A stretch of DNA of 64,000 bases, taken from positions 238,258-302,257 of the forward strand of contig NZ_JXKM01000002.1 of NCBI RefSeq assembly GCF_001885905.1. The letters are read 5' to 3'. The stretch comes from Enterococcus devriesei. GTDB taxonomy: Bacteria > Bacillota > Bacilli > Lactobacillales > Enterococcaceae. Numbering within the stretch: position 1 is the stretch's first letter; each line of letters starts with the position of its first letter. The translations under genes and the position numbers were made by a program. This document shows positions 7,283 through 14,852 of this stretch, in pieces. The notes under the pieces were generated by a model. The model ran no database searches, had not been told where the DNA came from, and worked only from the letters and a program-made list of their open reading frames with translations.

Positions 7283-7420
7283 GGAAAGAACCTAGTTGAA
7301 AAATTGGGAGTAGGAGGTGTTCTCATGCTGAAAATCTATCGTCGTTGACTTTGATCTCAACCTTTACTTAGAGTTTCTAAGCGAGTAGAACATGTGCATA
7401 TCCTCCCACCAACTTTTTTT
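7283..7420 (+). ncRNA. Structured leader RNA with embedded uORF and terminator-like 3' end (candidate cis-regulator)
   Basis: A compact three-way junction can be drawn by hand. The closing stem is TTGG/CCAA (7304-7307, 7409-7412), GGAGG/CCTCC (7313-7317, 7402-7406) and TGTTCT/AGAACA (7318-7323, 7387-7392). Two hairpins sit inside: GTTGA/TCAAC (7344-7348, 7357-7361) and CTTAGA/TCTAAG (7367-7372, 7376-7381). The closing stem is followed by T7, so it doubles as a terminator. GGAGG is also an ideal ribosome site for the seven-codon frame MLKIYRR (7325-7348), so translation and termination would compete. I recognise no named riboswitch class. It could be a cis-attenuator or a free small RNA. Confidence 0.6.
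7325..7348 (+). CDS. Putative leader peptide MLKIYRR inside the structured RNA
   Basis: ATG-CTG-AAA-ATC-TAT-CGT-CGT-TGA follows GGAGG at the ideal 7-nt spacing. A ribosome on it would open the closing stem and cover one strand of the first inner hairpin. The two adjacent Arg codons are the only notable codon run. Whether it is translated is unknown. Confidence 0.35.
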   Translation: MLKIYRR

Positions 7421-7474
7421 GTAATGGCTTAAAAAGCTTTTTCATTGTAGAAAAAAATAGGATCATGGAGGAAG

Positions 7475-7498
7475 CATACTCAGTGAGTGTGTTTTTTT
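7475..7498 (+). terminator. Second intrinsic terminator in the leader
   Basis: CATACTC and GAGTGTG (7475-7481, 7485-7491, one G-U pair) form a 3-nt-loop hairpin followed by T7. It lies between the structured RNA and the rhodanese gene, so transcripts reaching the operon must pass two terminators or start downstream. Confidence 0.65.
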
Positions 7499-7528
7499 GT
7501 TGTGCTTAAAAAGGGTGAATCAGCGTAT

Positions 7529-7542
7529 TGAAAACGTTTTAA
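7529..7542 (+). promoter_or_regulatory. Candidate cre (CcpA) site upstream of the rhodanese gene
   Basis: TGAAAACGTTTTAA matches the catabolite-response element consensus at all but one defined position. It lies about 30 bp before the rhodanese start. A TTGAAA/TAAACT pair overlapping it could be a weak internal promoter. Carbon-catabolite control is inference. Confidence 0.4.
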
Positions 7543-7573
7543 GTGAAAGAATAAACTTTAAGGAGCAATAAAG

Positions 7574-8605
7574 ATGAAAAAATTTGTGGCAGTAATCAGT
7601 TGTTTATTATTAACGGTGTTGATCGTTGGAACAAAGGCAACAGAAGTTCAAGCAAAAGACAAAACAGAGAAGGTCCAGCGTTTAGTGAATAGTAAAGAAA
7701 TCAAGACGAGCGATTTCTTTGTAGATGCGAAATGGCTGAAAAATCAACTAAAAGAAGACGATAAAACCGTCGTCATTGAAGCTTCTTATGGTGAAGGCAA
7801 GGATTATAAAAAAGCTCATATCCCTGGAGCCTTGCACATGGATACAATGGAAATTGAAAATGAAGAAAGCAACTGGAATATTTTATCTGCTGATACTTGT
7901 AAAGAGGTTTTCTTGAAACGCGGTGTGACGAAAACAACACCAGTGGTGATTTATTCAAGTGATATCAACGCGGCCGCTCGAGTAGCTTTTGTCGCTTATT
8001 GGTTAGGTGTCGATCAAGTCAAAATTTTAGATGGCGGCTTGAAGGCGTGGGAAAAAGCAGATTATAAAGTTGAAAAGGGCGAAGAAAAAGCAACAGCGGC
8101 TAAGGATTTTGGTGGAACAGTCCCAGGACGTCCAGAAAGTTTGATTTCGACTTCTGCAGATTTAGTAGCGGCTAAAGAAAAAAATCCCGAACTCGTTTTA
8201 GCTAGCGTCAGAAGTTGGAAAGAATTTATCGGTAAAACAAGTGGCTATTCTTATATTGAAAATGCCGGGGAGCCTGAAGGTGCTGTTTACGCAAAATCTA
8301 GTAAGACCAGTGCAGATGTCGCTCAATTAATGAACAACGATGGAACAGTCAAAGAACCAACCAAAATTTTTGCTGCTTGGGAAAAATGGGGTATTACGCC
8401 AGACAAGGAAGTTGCATTTTATTGTGGGACTGGTTGGCGTGCAGCAACAGCCTTTTTCATCACGAAGCAAGAAGGTTGGAAAGATGTCAAACTATTTGAC
8501 GGCGGCTGGTTTGATTGGGATAAAGCCCATCAAAAAGACCCAAGCAAATATCCAGTCCAAATCGGTGATCCAAGAGACAAAGACAAATTGGAAATCTTAA
8601 ACTAA
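7574..8605 (+). CDS. Secreted thiosulfate sulfurtransferase (rhodanese), YnjE-like
   Basis: A 343-residue exported protein with a signal peptide (MKKFVAVISCLLLTVLIVG, likely cleaved after VQA). Tandem rhodanese domains follow (about 45-170 and 185-335). The catalytic cysteine is in the last domain, in FYCGTGWRAATAF; the equivalent site of the first domain (YSSDINAAARV) has no cysteine. The CGTGWR loop is, from memory, that of E. coli YnjE, which is also exported and encoded beside an ynjBCD transporter. Such enzymes move sulfane sulfur (thiosulfate to cyanide or a thiol). AAGGAG lies eight bases before the ATG. It heads the cluster, and its TAA overlaps the next start (TAATG). Confidence 0.9.
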   Translation: MKKFVAVISCLLLTVLIVGTKATEVQAKDKTEKVQRLVNSKEIKTSDFFVDAKWLKNQLKEDDKTVVIEASYGEGKDYKKAHIPGALHMDTMEIENEESNWNILSADTCKEVFLKRGVTKTTPVVIYSSDINAAARVAFVAYWLGVDQVKILDGGLKAWEKADYKVEKGEEKATAAKDFGGTVPGRPESLISTSADLVAAKEKNPELVLASVRSWKEFIGKTSGYSYIENAGEPEGAVYAKSSKTSADVAQLMNNDGTVKEPTKIFAAWEKWGITPDKEVAFYCGTGWRAATAFFITKQEGWKDVKLFDGGWFDWDKAHQKDPSKYPVQIGDPRDKDKLEILN

Positions 8606-9006
8606 TGAAGATTCTGCGTTTTGTGCTTCATCTGTTACAAATCGGTTTGCTTTACGGGATCTATTTGATGCGAGACCTCTACGCCAATCACCTAGGATTT
8701 ATGCGCAATGTATCTTTCTATTCTCAGAAATTTGCGGACAGTTCTTTGGGGCGGCAAATTTTCTTACTGCCTCTTTTCTTGGTCGTCGTGGCTGGTTTGA
8801 TTGTCTTCAAAAAAAGAACGATCGAAAGTTTTTTACTGCTGAGTATGGGGCTACTTTTTCTTGGTTGGCAGTTGGGCGCTGGCTTGGAGCAAATCCCCAT
8901 TTTTTATTTAGTCAGTGGTTTGCTTTGTCTGATTTTTTTGTTGCAGTTATTGATCGTTTTATCAAAAAAAGGAGTACGTCATGGAGTATTCACAAGAAAC
9001 CATTGA
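8605..9006 (+). CDS. Small multi-pass membrane protein of the cluster, unknown function
   Basis: A 133-residue protein with three clear transmembrane helices (IFLLPLFLVVVAGLIVF, SFLLLSMGLLFLGW, YLVSGLLCLIFLLQLLIVL) and an amphipathic or partly buried N-terminus. It is translationally coupled to the rhodanese (TAATG), and its 3' end overlaps the ferredoxin gene by 26 bp. I recognise no family. Its position between an exported sulfurtransferase and cytoplasmic Fe-S proteins would suit a membrane partner in electron or sulfur transfer, but that is inference. Confidence 0.7.
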   Translation: MKILRFVLHLLQIGLLYGIYLMRDLYANHLGFMRNVSFYSQKFADSSLGRQIFLLPLFLVVVAGLIVFKKRTIESFLLLSMGLLFLGWQLGAGLEQIPIFYLVSGLLCLIFLLQLLIVLSKKGVRHGVFTRNH

Positions 9007-9340
9007 ACTGGCAACAGTCATCGCAGAAACCTGTACCAGCTGCGGTCGCTGTATGAAAGACTGTTTATTTTTACAAAAATATTGTGAAGATCCGCAACAG
9101 CTGTTCCAGCAATTTTTGACCGAAGGGTTAGAGCCGATTGTCCCTTATTCTTGTATGCTCTGCGGGCGCTGTACGGTAGTTTGCCCGCTGCAATTAAAAT
9201 TGGATGAAGCCTTTTTAGCAATGCGTAGAGACCTGATCAAAGAAGGGCTACCTTTGAAACAGCTAAGAAGTGTTCAAGTCCATCAAAAATTATCGACAAG
9301 CAAATTTTTTACCGCAGTGAATCGAGGAGATGACCTATGA
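8981..9340 (+). CDS. 2x[4Fe-4S] ferredoxin-type protein (HdrC/GlcF N-terminal-like)
   Basis: A 119-residue cytoplasmic iron-sulfur protein. Two four-cysteine motifs are visible: CTSCGRCMKDC (about residues 18-28) and CMLCGRCTVVCP (about 59-70). This is the bacterial two-cluster arrangement of HdrC and the N-terminal part of glycolate oxidase GlcF. It overlaps the next gene at ATGA, and that gene supplies the CCG domain normally fused to or paired with this module. The two together look like a split HdrC/HdrB or GlcF-type electron-transfer unit. The electron donor is not evident. Confidence 0.88.
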   Translation: MEYSQETIELATVIAETCTSCGRCMKDCLFLQKYCEDPQQLFQQFLTEGLEPIVPYSCMLCGRCTVVCPLQLKLDEAFLAMRRDLIKEGLPLKQLRSVQVHQKLSTSKFFTAVNRGDDL

Positions 9341-10092
9341 AGTATGGATTTATGGCAGGCTGTGCGCTAAGTTCAAGTAATCCGCAGCAGGTTGGTGAAA
9401 TAATTGCTTATCTAAAAAGATATTATCCCGAACTGGCAGTGATCCAAGGATGCTGCGGCAAGCCAACCCGTATGATCGGTGATGAGAAATTGTTTCAAGT
9501 TCGTTTTCAAACACTGACGGATCAAGTTAACCAAGCGGGAATTGATGAATTGATTGTCGCTTGTCAAGGCTGTATCAAAACCATGACCTTGCAAAATCAA
9601 TTTCCAACTAGCTCCTTATGGGTCAAGCTGGCGGAAATCGGCTTGCCGCAAGAAATGATTGGTAAAGCCAGTCAAAGCGATGTTCTTTTTTCGGTTCAAG
9701 ATTCCTGTCCGACAAAAGAAATAACAGAGATCCATCAAGCAGTCCGCTTTTTGTTGGAGCAGTTAGGTTATCAAGTCGCTACCAATCGCTTGTCAGGAAA
9801 AAATACGCTGTGTTGTGGAATGGGCGGGATGTGCGGCGTTTCTAATCCACCCTTAGCAAAAGAATTCGCGACAAAACGAGTCAATGATTTTAAAACACCT
9901 CATATCGTGACTTATTGCTCCAGCTGTACCGCTGCAATGTTAATGGGTGGAGGCAAAGCTTGGCATCTATTGGATTTGATGTTTGGACCAGTGATTAATC
10001 AGCAAGCAACTTGTGCGTCACATCCGTTAAATCAACCCGTGCTTGCTTGGAAAAATCGTTATCAAACAAAAAAAATAGTAAATAATGCATAG
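9337..10092 (+). CDS. Cysteine-rich (CCG-domain) redox protein, HdrB/GlcF C-terminal-like
   Basis: A 251-residue protein with two complete CCG cassettes: GCALSS...GCCGKP...CQGC (about residues 8-75) and DSCPTKE...LCCGMGGMCG...YCSSC (about 125-195). In HdrB, paired CCG cassettes hold non-cubane [4Fe-4S] clusters that reduce disulfides. In LutA and GlcF they serve hydroxyacid oxidation. There is no flavin or hydroxyacid dehydrogenase gene nearby, which leaves disulfide or persulfide chemistry as an option beside the rhodanese; that is inference. It is translationally coupled to the ferredoxin gene. It is the last gene before the 216-bp gap. Confidence 0.85.
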   Translation: MKYGFMAGCALSSSNPQQVGEIIAYLKRYYPELAVIQGCCGKPTRMIGDEKLFQVRFQTLTDQVNQAGIDELIVACQGCIKTMTLQNQFPTSSLWVKLAEIGLPQEMIGKASQSDVLFSVQDSCPTKEITEIHQAVRFLLEQLGYQVATNRLSGKNTLCCGMGGMCGVSNPPLAKEFATKRVNDFKTPHIVTYCSSCTAAMLMGGGKAWHLLDLMFGPVINQQATCASHPLNQPVLAWKNRYQTKKIVNNA

Positions 10093-10116
10093 AATTTTTA
10101 TGCGTGATTTAGCTGG

Positions 10117-10144
10117 AAAATAAATACTTAAAAAAGAAGTAGGA
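10117..10144 (+). repeat. Direct repeat copy 1 (28 bp)
   Basis: This 28-bp sequence is identical to 10274-10301. It contains the small inverted repeat TACTT-N7-AAGTA, so it might be an operator. The two copies bracket the folded segment 10147-10234. Confidence 0.9.
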
Positions 10145-10146
10145 TT

Positions 10147-10234
10147 TCAGTTCCTCTTTTGGCAGTGAATATCAAATAGAAACAAAGATAAGGCTGATTA
10201 GCCGATACGTCACTGAAAAAAGATAGAGGAATGA
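10147..10234 (+). ncRNA. Folded element upstream of the solute-binding protein gene
   Basis: Nested pairing is visible by eye. TTCCTCT/AGAGGAA (10151-10157, 10225-10231) is extended outward by TCA/TGA with one bulged G. CAGTGA/TCACTG (10163-10168, 10210-10215) is next, then the apical GGCT-GATT-AGCC (10192-10203). No T-tract follows, so it is not a terminator. A riboswitch-like sensor or mRNA processing/stabilising element are both possible. A 12-codon frame (MKIKLIFRSSEK) starts at 10242 just after it. I recognise no known class. Confidence 0.45.
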
Positions 10235-10273
10235 CATACGGATGAAAATCAAACTTATTTTTCGATCCTCAGA

Positions 10274-10301
10274 AAAATAAATACTTAAAAAAGAAGTAGG
10301 A
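10274..10301 (+). repeat. Direct repeat copy 2 (28 bp), overlapping the ribosome site of the binding-protein gene
   Basis: Exact second copy of 10117-10144, 157 bp downstream. Its final GTAGGA forms the ribosome site for the ATG at 10309. Confidence 0.9.
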
Positions 10302-10308
10302 GAAAACA

Positions 10309-11547
10309 ATGAAAAAATGGTTTATGGGGCTTTTGACAGTGAGCATGCTTTTTTCGTTAGCTGCATGTAAGACAGGCGAAACGAAAGAGGCGAAGACGAC
10401 TGATTCTATCAGCAATTTTTCAGATGCTGTAAAGGAAAGTAAGGGGGAGACCGTCACTTTTTATGGTTATGGTGGCGATGAAAAAGCCAATGCATGGGTG
10501 GATGAAGTAGTGACGCCGGCGATGAAGGAGAAATATGATATCACGGTGAAGCGTGTACCGATGGATATTGATCAAATTCTGAACAAATTGACGACTGAAA
10601 AAGAAGCCGGAACGAAAACCGGCGACATTGATGTGATGTGGATCAACGGGGAGAATTTTTATACGGCTAAACAGGCAAAGCTGCTCTATGGCCCAATCAC
10701 AAATAAGATCGAGAGCTTTGAAAAGTTGATGGATGTCGATGGTCATAATTCGAAGTATGATTTTGGTGTGAAGATCGATGGGTATGAAATGCCTTATGGT
10801 AGTGCACAATTGGTTTTTGCTGGCGACAAAGAAAAATTTACTTCAGGATTTCCAACCGATACGAAAGCTTTGCTGGAATACGCAAAAGCTCATCCTGGAA
10901 AAATCACTTACACGGCACCGCCGGAGTTCACAGGTAGCGCCTTTGTTCGCAATATTATTTGTGACATCGTCGGCTACGATAAGGTAGAAAAAGCGGCTGC
11001 TAATAAGGAAGAGTTGTATCAAGTCATCAAGCCGGGCTTAGATTATTTGAATGAGATCAAGCCTTACTTGTGGCAAGAAGGAAAAACGTATCCAACAACG
11101 ACGGCTGAGTTGGATCAAATGTTTTCTGCTGGTCAAATCGATATGAGCTACAGCTATTCTCAAATGCACGTGGCAGAAAAGCGCAGCGACAATGAATTCA
11201 AGCCGACAACAGAATCCTTCTTATTTGATAAGGGAACAATTGCCAATCAAAGTTACTTAGCGGTTGCTGATACATCGAAAGTCAAAGGAGCAGCTTTAGT
11301 TTTGATCAATGAAATGACTAGCGAGAGTGACCAATTGAAAAAAGCGGAAGCTAAATACGGCTACAGTATCCCGCCATTTGATTCGAAGAAGCTATCAAAG
11401 GAAACCAATCAACAATTGGCGGACTTGTACAAAAATCAAGGGGTATTGTCGTTAGAAGAGCTGCAGGAAAAACAAATTCCAGAGGTTCAAGCAAAAAAAA
11501 TCCCGATCATCGAAGCGTTATGGAAAGAGCATGTTTTGCATGAATAA
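10309..11547 (+). CDS. ABC transporter solute-binding lipoprotein, YnjB-like
   Basis: A 412-residue exported lipoprotein: signal MKKWFMGLLTVSMLFS with lipobox LAAC (Cys about 20). The mature part has VTFYGYGGDEKANAWVDE and DIDVMWINGENFYTAKQ, stretches I associate with the YnjB group of family-1-like binding proteins. YnjB homologs are annotated in pathway databases as a putative thiamine importer, without firm proof. It is the first gene of the transporter block, followed by two permeases and an ATPase with overlapping ends. The ligand is unknown; the cluster context points to a sulfur compound or a sugar/nucleoside-type solute (inference). Confidence 0.88.
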   Translation: MKKWFMGLLTVSMLFSLAACKTGETKEAKTTDSISNFSDAVKESKGETVTFYGYGGDEKANAWVDEVVTPAMKEKYDITVKRVPMDIDQILNKLTTEKEAGTKTGDIDVMWINGENFYTAKQAKLLYGPITNKIESFEKLMDVDGHNSKYDFGVKIDGYEMPYGSAQLVFAGDKEKFTSGFPTDTKALLEYAKAHPGKITYTAPPEFTGSAFVRNIICDIVGYDKVEKAAANKEELYQVIKPGLDYLNEIKPYLWQEGKTYPTTTAELDQMFSAGQIDMSYSYSQMHVAEKRSDNEFKPTTESFLFDKGTIANQSYLAVADTSKVKGAALVLINEMTSESDQLKKAEAKYGYSIPPFDSKKLSKETNQQLADLYKNQGVLSLEELQEKQIPEVQAKKIPIIEALWKEHVLHE

Positions 11548-12394
11548 GAAAAAACTATTGGTGGTCCCTTTTCTACTATTAAATAGTGTCGTGATTTTCG
11601 CGGCACTATTTCGGGGATTGCAAATCAGTCTCGGGTATTATCCATTGATTGGGTTAAACCAGCTGACGTTAGCTAATTACAAAATCGTTTTGACTGATCC
11701 GTTCTTTCAAAAGTCGCTGAGTTACAGCTGCTACTTGGCACTGACGGCGACCTTTTTTTCATTGATCGTTGGCGTCGGGGTGGCTTTTTTACTGTTGAAA
11801 GTCAAACAACCCATTTTACATAAAATCCTTCAGTTACCCATCTCACTGCCACATATTATTGTGGCTTTAATGGTGCTGCAATTACTCGGCCAATCTGGGG
11901 TGCTGTCTCGTTGGTGTTTTCAATTAGGCTGGATCAAAGAGATTGGAGAGTTTCCTTTACTCGTTCACGATCAGCAGGGGATCGGGATTCTTTTCGTCTT
12001 TCTTTATAAAGAGATTCCCTATGTAGCCGTGACAGTCCTGGCGATCCTTCAGCAACTGCAGCTTGGCTATATTGAAGTGGCTAGAAATCTGGGGGCTTCG
12101 AAACGGCAAATTTTTACCCAGGTGATCTTTCCTATGATCCAAAAAACCTTGTTCACCTTATTTATTATTTTATTTTGTTTCACTTTTGCCTCCTTTGAAG
12201 TGCCTTATTTATTAGGTGATCCAAGTCATGGAACAGTAGCGTTGACGGCGTATGATCTATTTACCCAAGCGGACTTAATGACTCGTCCGCAGGCGTTTGC
12301 TTTAAATATGGTGATGTCAGCTGTTTGCTTATCGGTAGCGATCGCCGCGCTAGTTATCAGTCGCTTACTGCCGGGAGGGAGAAAAATAAAATGA
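11540..12394 (+). CDS. ABC transporter permease 1 (YnjC N-half-like)
   Basis: An inner-membrane permease of 284 residues with about six helices and the EAA loop NLGASKRQIFTQVIFPMI that docks the ATPase. E. coli YnjC is, as I recall, a single protein about twice this size, so the two half-size permeases here would be the split form. I chose ATG 11540 over ATG 11531 because GGAAAGAG sits about 11 bases before it but only two before the other. It overlaps the binding-protein gene by eight bases. Confidence 0.87.
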   Translation: MNKKKLLVVPFLLLNSVVIFAALFRGLQISLGYYPLIGLNQLTLANYKIVLTDPFFQKSLSYSCYLALTATFFSLIVGVGVAFLLLKVKQPILHKILQLPISLPHIIVALMVLQLLGQSGVLSRWCFQLGWIKEIGEFPLLVHDQQGIGILFVFLYKEIPYVAVTVLAILQQLQLGYIEVARNLGASKRQIFTQVIFPMIQKTLFTLFIILFCFTFASFEVPYLLGDPSHGTVALTAYDLFTQADLMTRPQAFALNMVMSAVCLSVAIAALVISRLLPGGRKIK

Positions 12395-13185
12395 AGACTT
12401 CCGGAAAAATGAACTATTTATTTCTGAGTGTCATCGCGTTTTTGATTTTGTTGCCGTTAAGCTTTTTAGTCTTGTGGTCAGTCAGTTCCAAATGGCTGTA
12501 TCCGGCAGTCTTACCACAGCAGCTGGCCGTAAAACCCTTTGTCCAGATGATTCATGATCCTAGTTTTTTCCCAGCAATCATGAATAGCTTCGTAATCGCA
12601 TTTGCGGCGATGTTTCTAACATTAATAATCGCGTTGCCGGCGGCGAATTATTTTGCTTTTCAGCAGCAGTTCTCCCAGCGAGTCATCGAGGTAATGATTT
12701 ATCTGCCATTGATTCTGCCGGCGGTGGCCTTGATTACATCGAGTCAAGTAATCTTTTTGAAACTAGGATTAAACGGCAGCTTGCTCGGTGTCGTTTTGAT
12801 CCATACGTATTTTTGTCTGCCTTATGGCATGCAGATTTTATTGGAGAGCTACCGTCAATTAGGTGAGGGTTTTAGTTTAACCGCAAGAAGTTTAGGCGCA
12901 AACCGCTGGCTGACTTTTTGGCAGATTTCGTGGCCTTTGCTAAGACCAGGGATCGCTACGGCCGCTTCTTTGGTATTTATCGTTTCCTCTAGTCAGTATT
13001 TGCCAACGTTTTTTATTGGCGGCGGACGGATCGTGACCTTGCCTTTCCTCTTGTTGCCTTATGCCAATAATGGTCGTTACGGCATTGCATCGGCATACAG
13101 TTTATTATTTTTAGTTTGCACGATTATCGGGGTCTGGTTTTTAAGAAAAATGCTAGGAGGAGTACAACGTGGGACTAAGCGTTAA
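12391..13185 (+). CDS. ABC transporter permease 2 (YnjC C-half-like)
   Basis: A 264-residue permease with about six helices and the EAA loop ARSLGANRWLTFWQISWPLL. It pairs with the preceding permease to make the heterodimeric channel. The ATG at 12391 overlaps the previous TGA (AATGA) and has GGAGGGAG about ten bases upstream; an in-frame ATG at 12325 lies deep inside the previous gene and lacks such a site. The order permease-permease-ATPase matches ynjCD. Confidence 0.87.
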   Translation: MKTSGKMNYLFLSVIAFLILLPLSFLVLWSVSSKWLYPAVLPQQLAVKPFVQMIHDPSFFPAIMNSFVIAFAAMFLTLIIALPAANYFAFQQQFSQRVIEVMIYLPLILPAVALITSSQVIFLKLGLNGSLLGVVLIHTYFCLPYGMQILLESYRQLGEGFSLTARSLGANRWLTFWQISWPLLRPGIATAASLVFIVSSSQYLPTFFIGGGRIVTLPFLLLPYANNGRYGIASAYSLLFLVCTIIGVWFLRKMLGGVQRGTKR

Positions 13186-14164
13186 CAATCTTTATGTGAA
13201 CTACGGGAAAAAAGAAATATTAACTGATTTGTCCTTTGATGTGGCTGAAGGAGAAACAGTCGCACTGTTTGGTCCATCAGGTGTCGGTAAAACAAGTCTA
13301 TTGAAAATACTGGCGGGTATCCAAAAAAGTGACAGAGGAACAATTACCTTCTCAGATTCATTTTCCCAAGAGGAGACGATTTTAGTCTTTCAAGATTTTT
13401 GGTTATTCCCTCATATGACGGTGACCGAAAATATTGCCTTTGGTTTAAAAGCTCGCAAACTTTCGAGAGCGATCATTCAAGAAAAACTTCAAAAAATTAT
13501 CACCGCTTTTGATTTAACGGGCTTAGAAAATCAGTTTCCAGATCAATTATCAGGCGGGCAGCAGCAACGAGTCGCCTTGGCCCGAGCGATTGTATTAGAA
13601 CCTAAACTACTTTTGTTAGATGAACCTTTCGCAAATTTGGATAGCCAATTAAAATTGACGATGCGAAGCTATCTGCAGCGCTTGCAACAGGAGTATCGAT
13701 TCAGTGTGATCTTAGTGACCCATGATCGAGATGAGGCATTTCATTTGGCCGATCGAATGATTTTATTATTAGCCGGAACCATCCAGCAGATCGGTACGCC
13801 GCAAGAACTTTATTTTTATCCCCTCAATCAACAAGTCGCCGAAGCAATCGGTGAGGGAAACTATTTATCCGGGAACGTTCAAGGAGAGTCCTTTCAAATT
13901 GGAACGACGACGTTAGTGGTGAAAAATCCACAACAATTGGTAGGGGAGGCACGAGTCTTCATTCCTTATGGAACAGAGATCGCGATTAGTGAGCAGGGAT
14001 TACCGGCACGGGTCTTTAGCAACGACTGGTCACCCAATGGTCAGCGGACGCAGCTGCAGGTTGGCGAATGTCTATGTACGTTTACGAATCTATCGCAAAA
14101 AGTTCAGACTGGAACGGAAATTCATTTGAATTTTCAACAGTCCTTGCAGGTGCTACCCGTATGA
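13169..14164 (+). CDS. ABC transporter ATP-binding protein, YnjD-like
   Basis: A 331-residue ATPase starting at GTG 13169, behind AGGAGG. It has Walker A GPSGVGKTS, Q-loop VFQDFW, signature LSGGQQQR, Walker B LLLLDEPF, D-loop NLD and switch His in VTHD. After residue 240 a C-terminal domain of about 90 residues looks like the TOBE-type regulatory extension of the spermidine/iron/molybdate importer class. E. coli YnjD is shorter, so the extension is a difference from that homolog. Both ends overlap neighbours. Confidence 0.9.
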   Translation: MGLSVNNLYVNYGKKEILTDLSFDVAEGETVALFGPSGVGKTSLLKILAGIQKSDRGTITFSDSFSQEETILVFQDFWLFPHMTVTENIAFGLKARKLSRAIIQEKLQKIITAFDLTGLENQFPDQLSGGQQQRVALARAIVLEPKLLLLDEPFANLDSQLKLTMRSYLQRLQQEYRFSVILVTHDRDEAFHLADRMILLLAGTIQQIGTPQELYFYPLNQQVAEAIGEGNYLSGNVQGESFQIGTTTLVVKNPQQLVGEARVFIPYGTEIAISEQGLPARVFSNDWSPNGQRTQLQVGECLCTFTNLSQKVQTGTEIHLNFQQSLQVLPV

Positions 14165-14841
14165 TCTCAGTGATTATTCCGACTTTAAATGAAGAGCAAA
14201 GAATCGAAAAACTATTACCGCAAATCAGCCAATTATTAAAAAATATTCCCCATGAACTGATTGTGGTGGACGGCGGCAGTTCAGACCAAACGATTCAACA
14301 AGCTGAACGTTTTGCAAACGTCTATCAGTTGTCTAAAGGAAATCGTGGAGCTCAATTATGTTACGGAGCAGAACAGAGCCGCGGGGACTTTTTATGGTTT
14401 TTACATAGTGATAGCGAACTGGAAATAGAATTTACTGAGCTCGTAAAACTTCAACAAGTATTAAGAAATTCAGAATATAGTGCTGCTTTTTTTCAGTTAA
14501 GCTTTGATTCCTCAGATAAATTTTTTTCTTATTTAGCATGGACCTCAAGCCTCCGCGCACGTTTTCTTGGTTTGATCTTTGGAGATCAGGGGCTATTTGT
14601 TACACGTGAGTGCTATCAACAAGCAGGTGGATTTGATGCGGTTCCTTTAATGGAGGATTGGCAGTTGAGTCGCCGCTTGCGAAAAATTGGTAAATTCTAT
14701 CCAGCGACTGGTAAGATCAGTACCTCTAGCCGCCGTTTTAGAAAAGGTAAATTGCGCACTCATTTAGCGATGCATCGCATCAAATTATTGTATCTACTAG
14801 GAATGCCACCAGAAAAATTAGCCAAACACTATTATAAATAA
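14161..14841 (+). CDS. Family-2 glycosyltransferase of the TIGR04283 (rSAM/selenodomain-associated transferase 2) type
   Basis: A 226-residue GT-A enzyme. ISVIIPTLNEEQRI opens the nucleotide-sugar fold, VVDGGSSDQT follows, and the metal-binding HSDS stands for the usual DxD. FGDQGLFV, MEDWQLSRRL and SSRRFRKG are features I associate with TIGR04283, a group named for neighbourhoods with radical-SAM and arsenosugar or selenium genes. No radical-SAM gene is present here. The ATG at 14161 overlaps the ATPase stop (ATGA). It lacks membrane helices, so it acts on a soluble or small acceptor. Confidence 0.82.
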   Translation: MISVIIPTLNEEQRIEKLLPQISQLLKNIPHELIVVDGGSSDQTIQQAERFANVYQLSKGNRGAQLCYGAEQSRGDFLWFLHSDSELEIEFTELVKLQQVLRNSEYSAAFFQLSFDSSDKFFSYLAWTSSLRARFLGLIFGDQGLFVTRECYQQAGGFDAVPLMEDWQLSRRLRKIGKFYPATGKISTSSRRFRKGKLRTHLAMHRIKLLYLLGMPPEKLAKHYYK

Positions 14842-14852
14842 AGGAGCACAGG

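Larger units (their letters stand above)
7105..7573. other. Long leader region of the 13-gene ynj-like cluster
   Basis: The 469-bp region between the PH gene and the rhodanese gene holds a strong promoter, a structured RNA with an embedded seven-codon frame and a T-tract, a second terminator hairpin and a cre-like site, each listed separately. The region before 7249 is A/T-rich with nothing recognised. Confidence 0.7.

Noticed and set aside
7465-7509. Short frame ending in two Cys codons as a cysteine attenuator peptide
   Set aside because: The start has only a weak AGGA nearby and the Cys codons fall in the T-tract of the terminator hairpin; kept only as a remark in the findings.
10242-10280. 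12-codon frame MKIKLIFRSSEK as a leader peptide
   Set aside because: Ribosome-like AGAGGA is present but paired in the folded element, and no codon run hints at attenuation.
13947-14160. Extended N-terminus of the TIGR04283-type transferase from ATG 14068
   Set aside because: The extra 31 residues lie within the ATPase gene in another frame, and the conserved start ISVIIPTLNEE begins at 14161.
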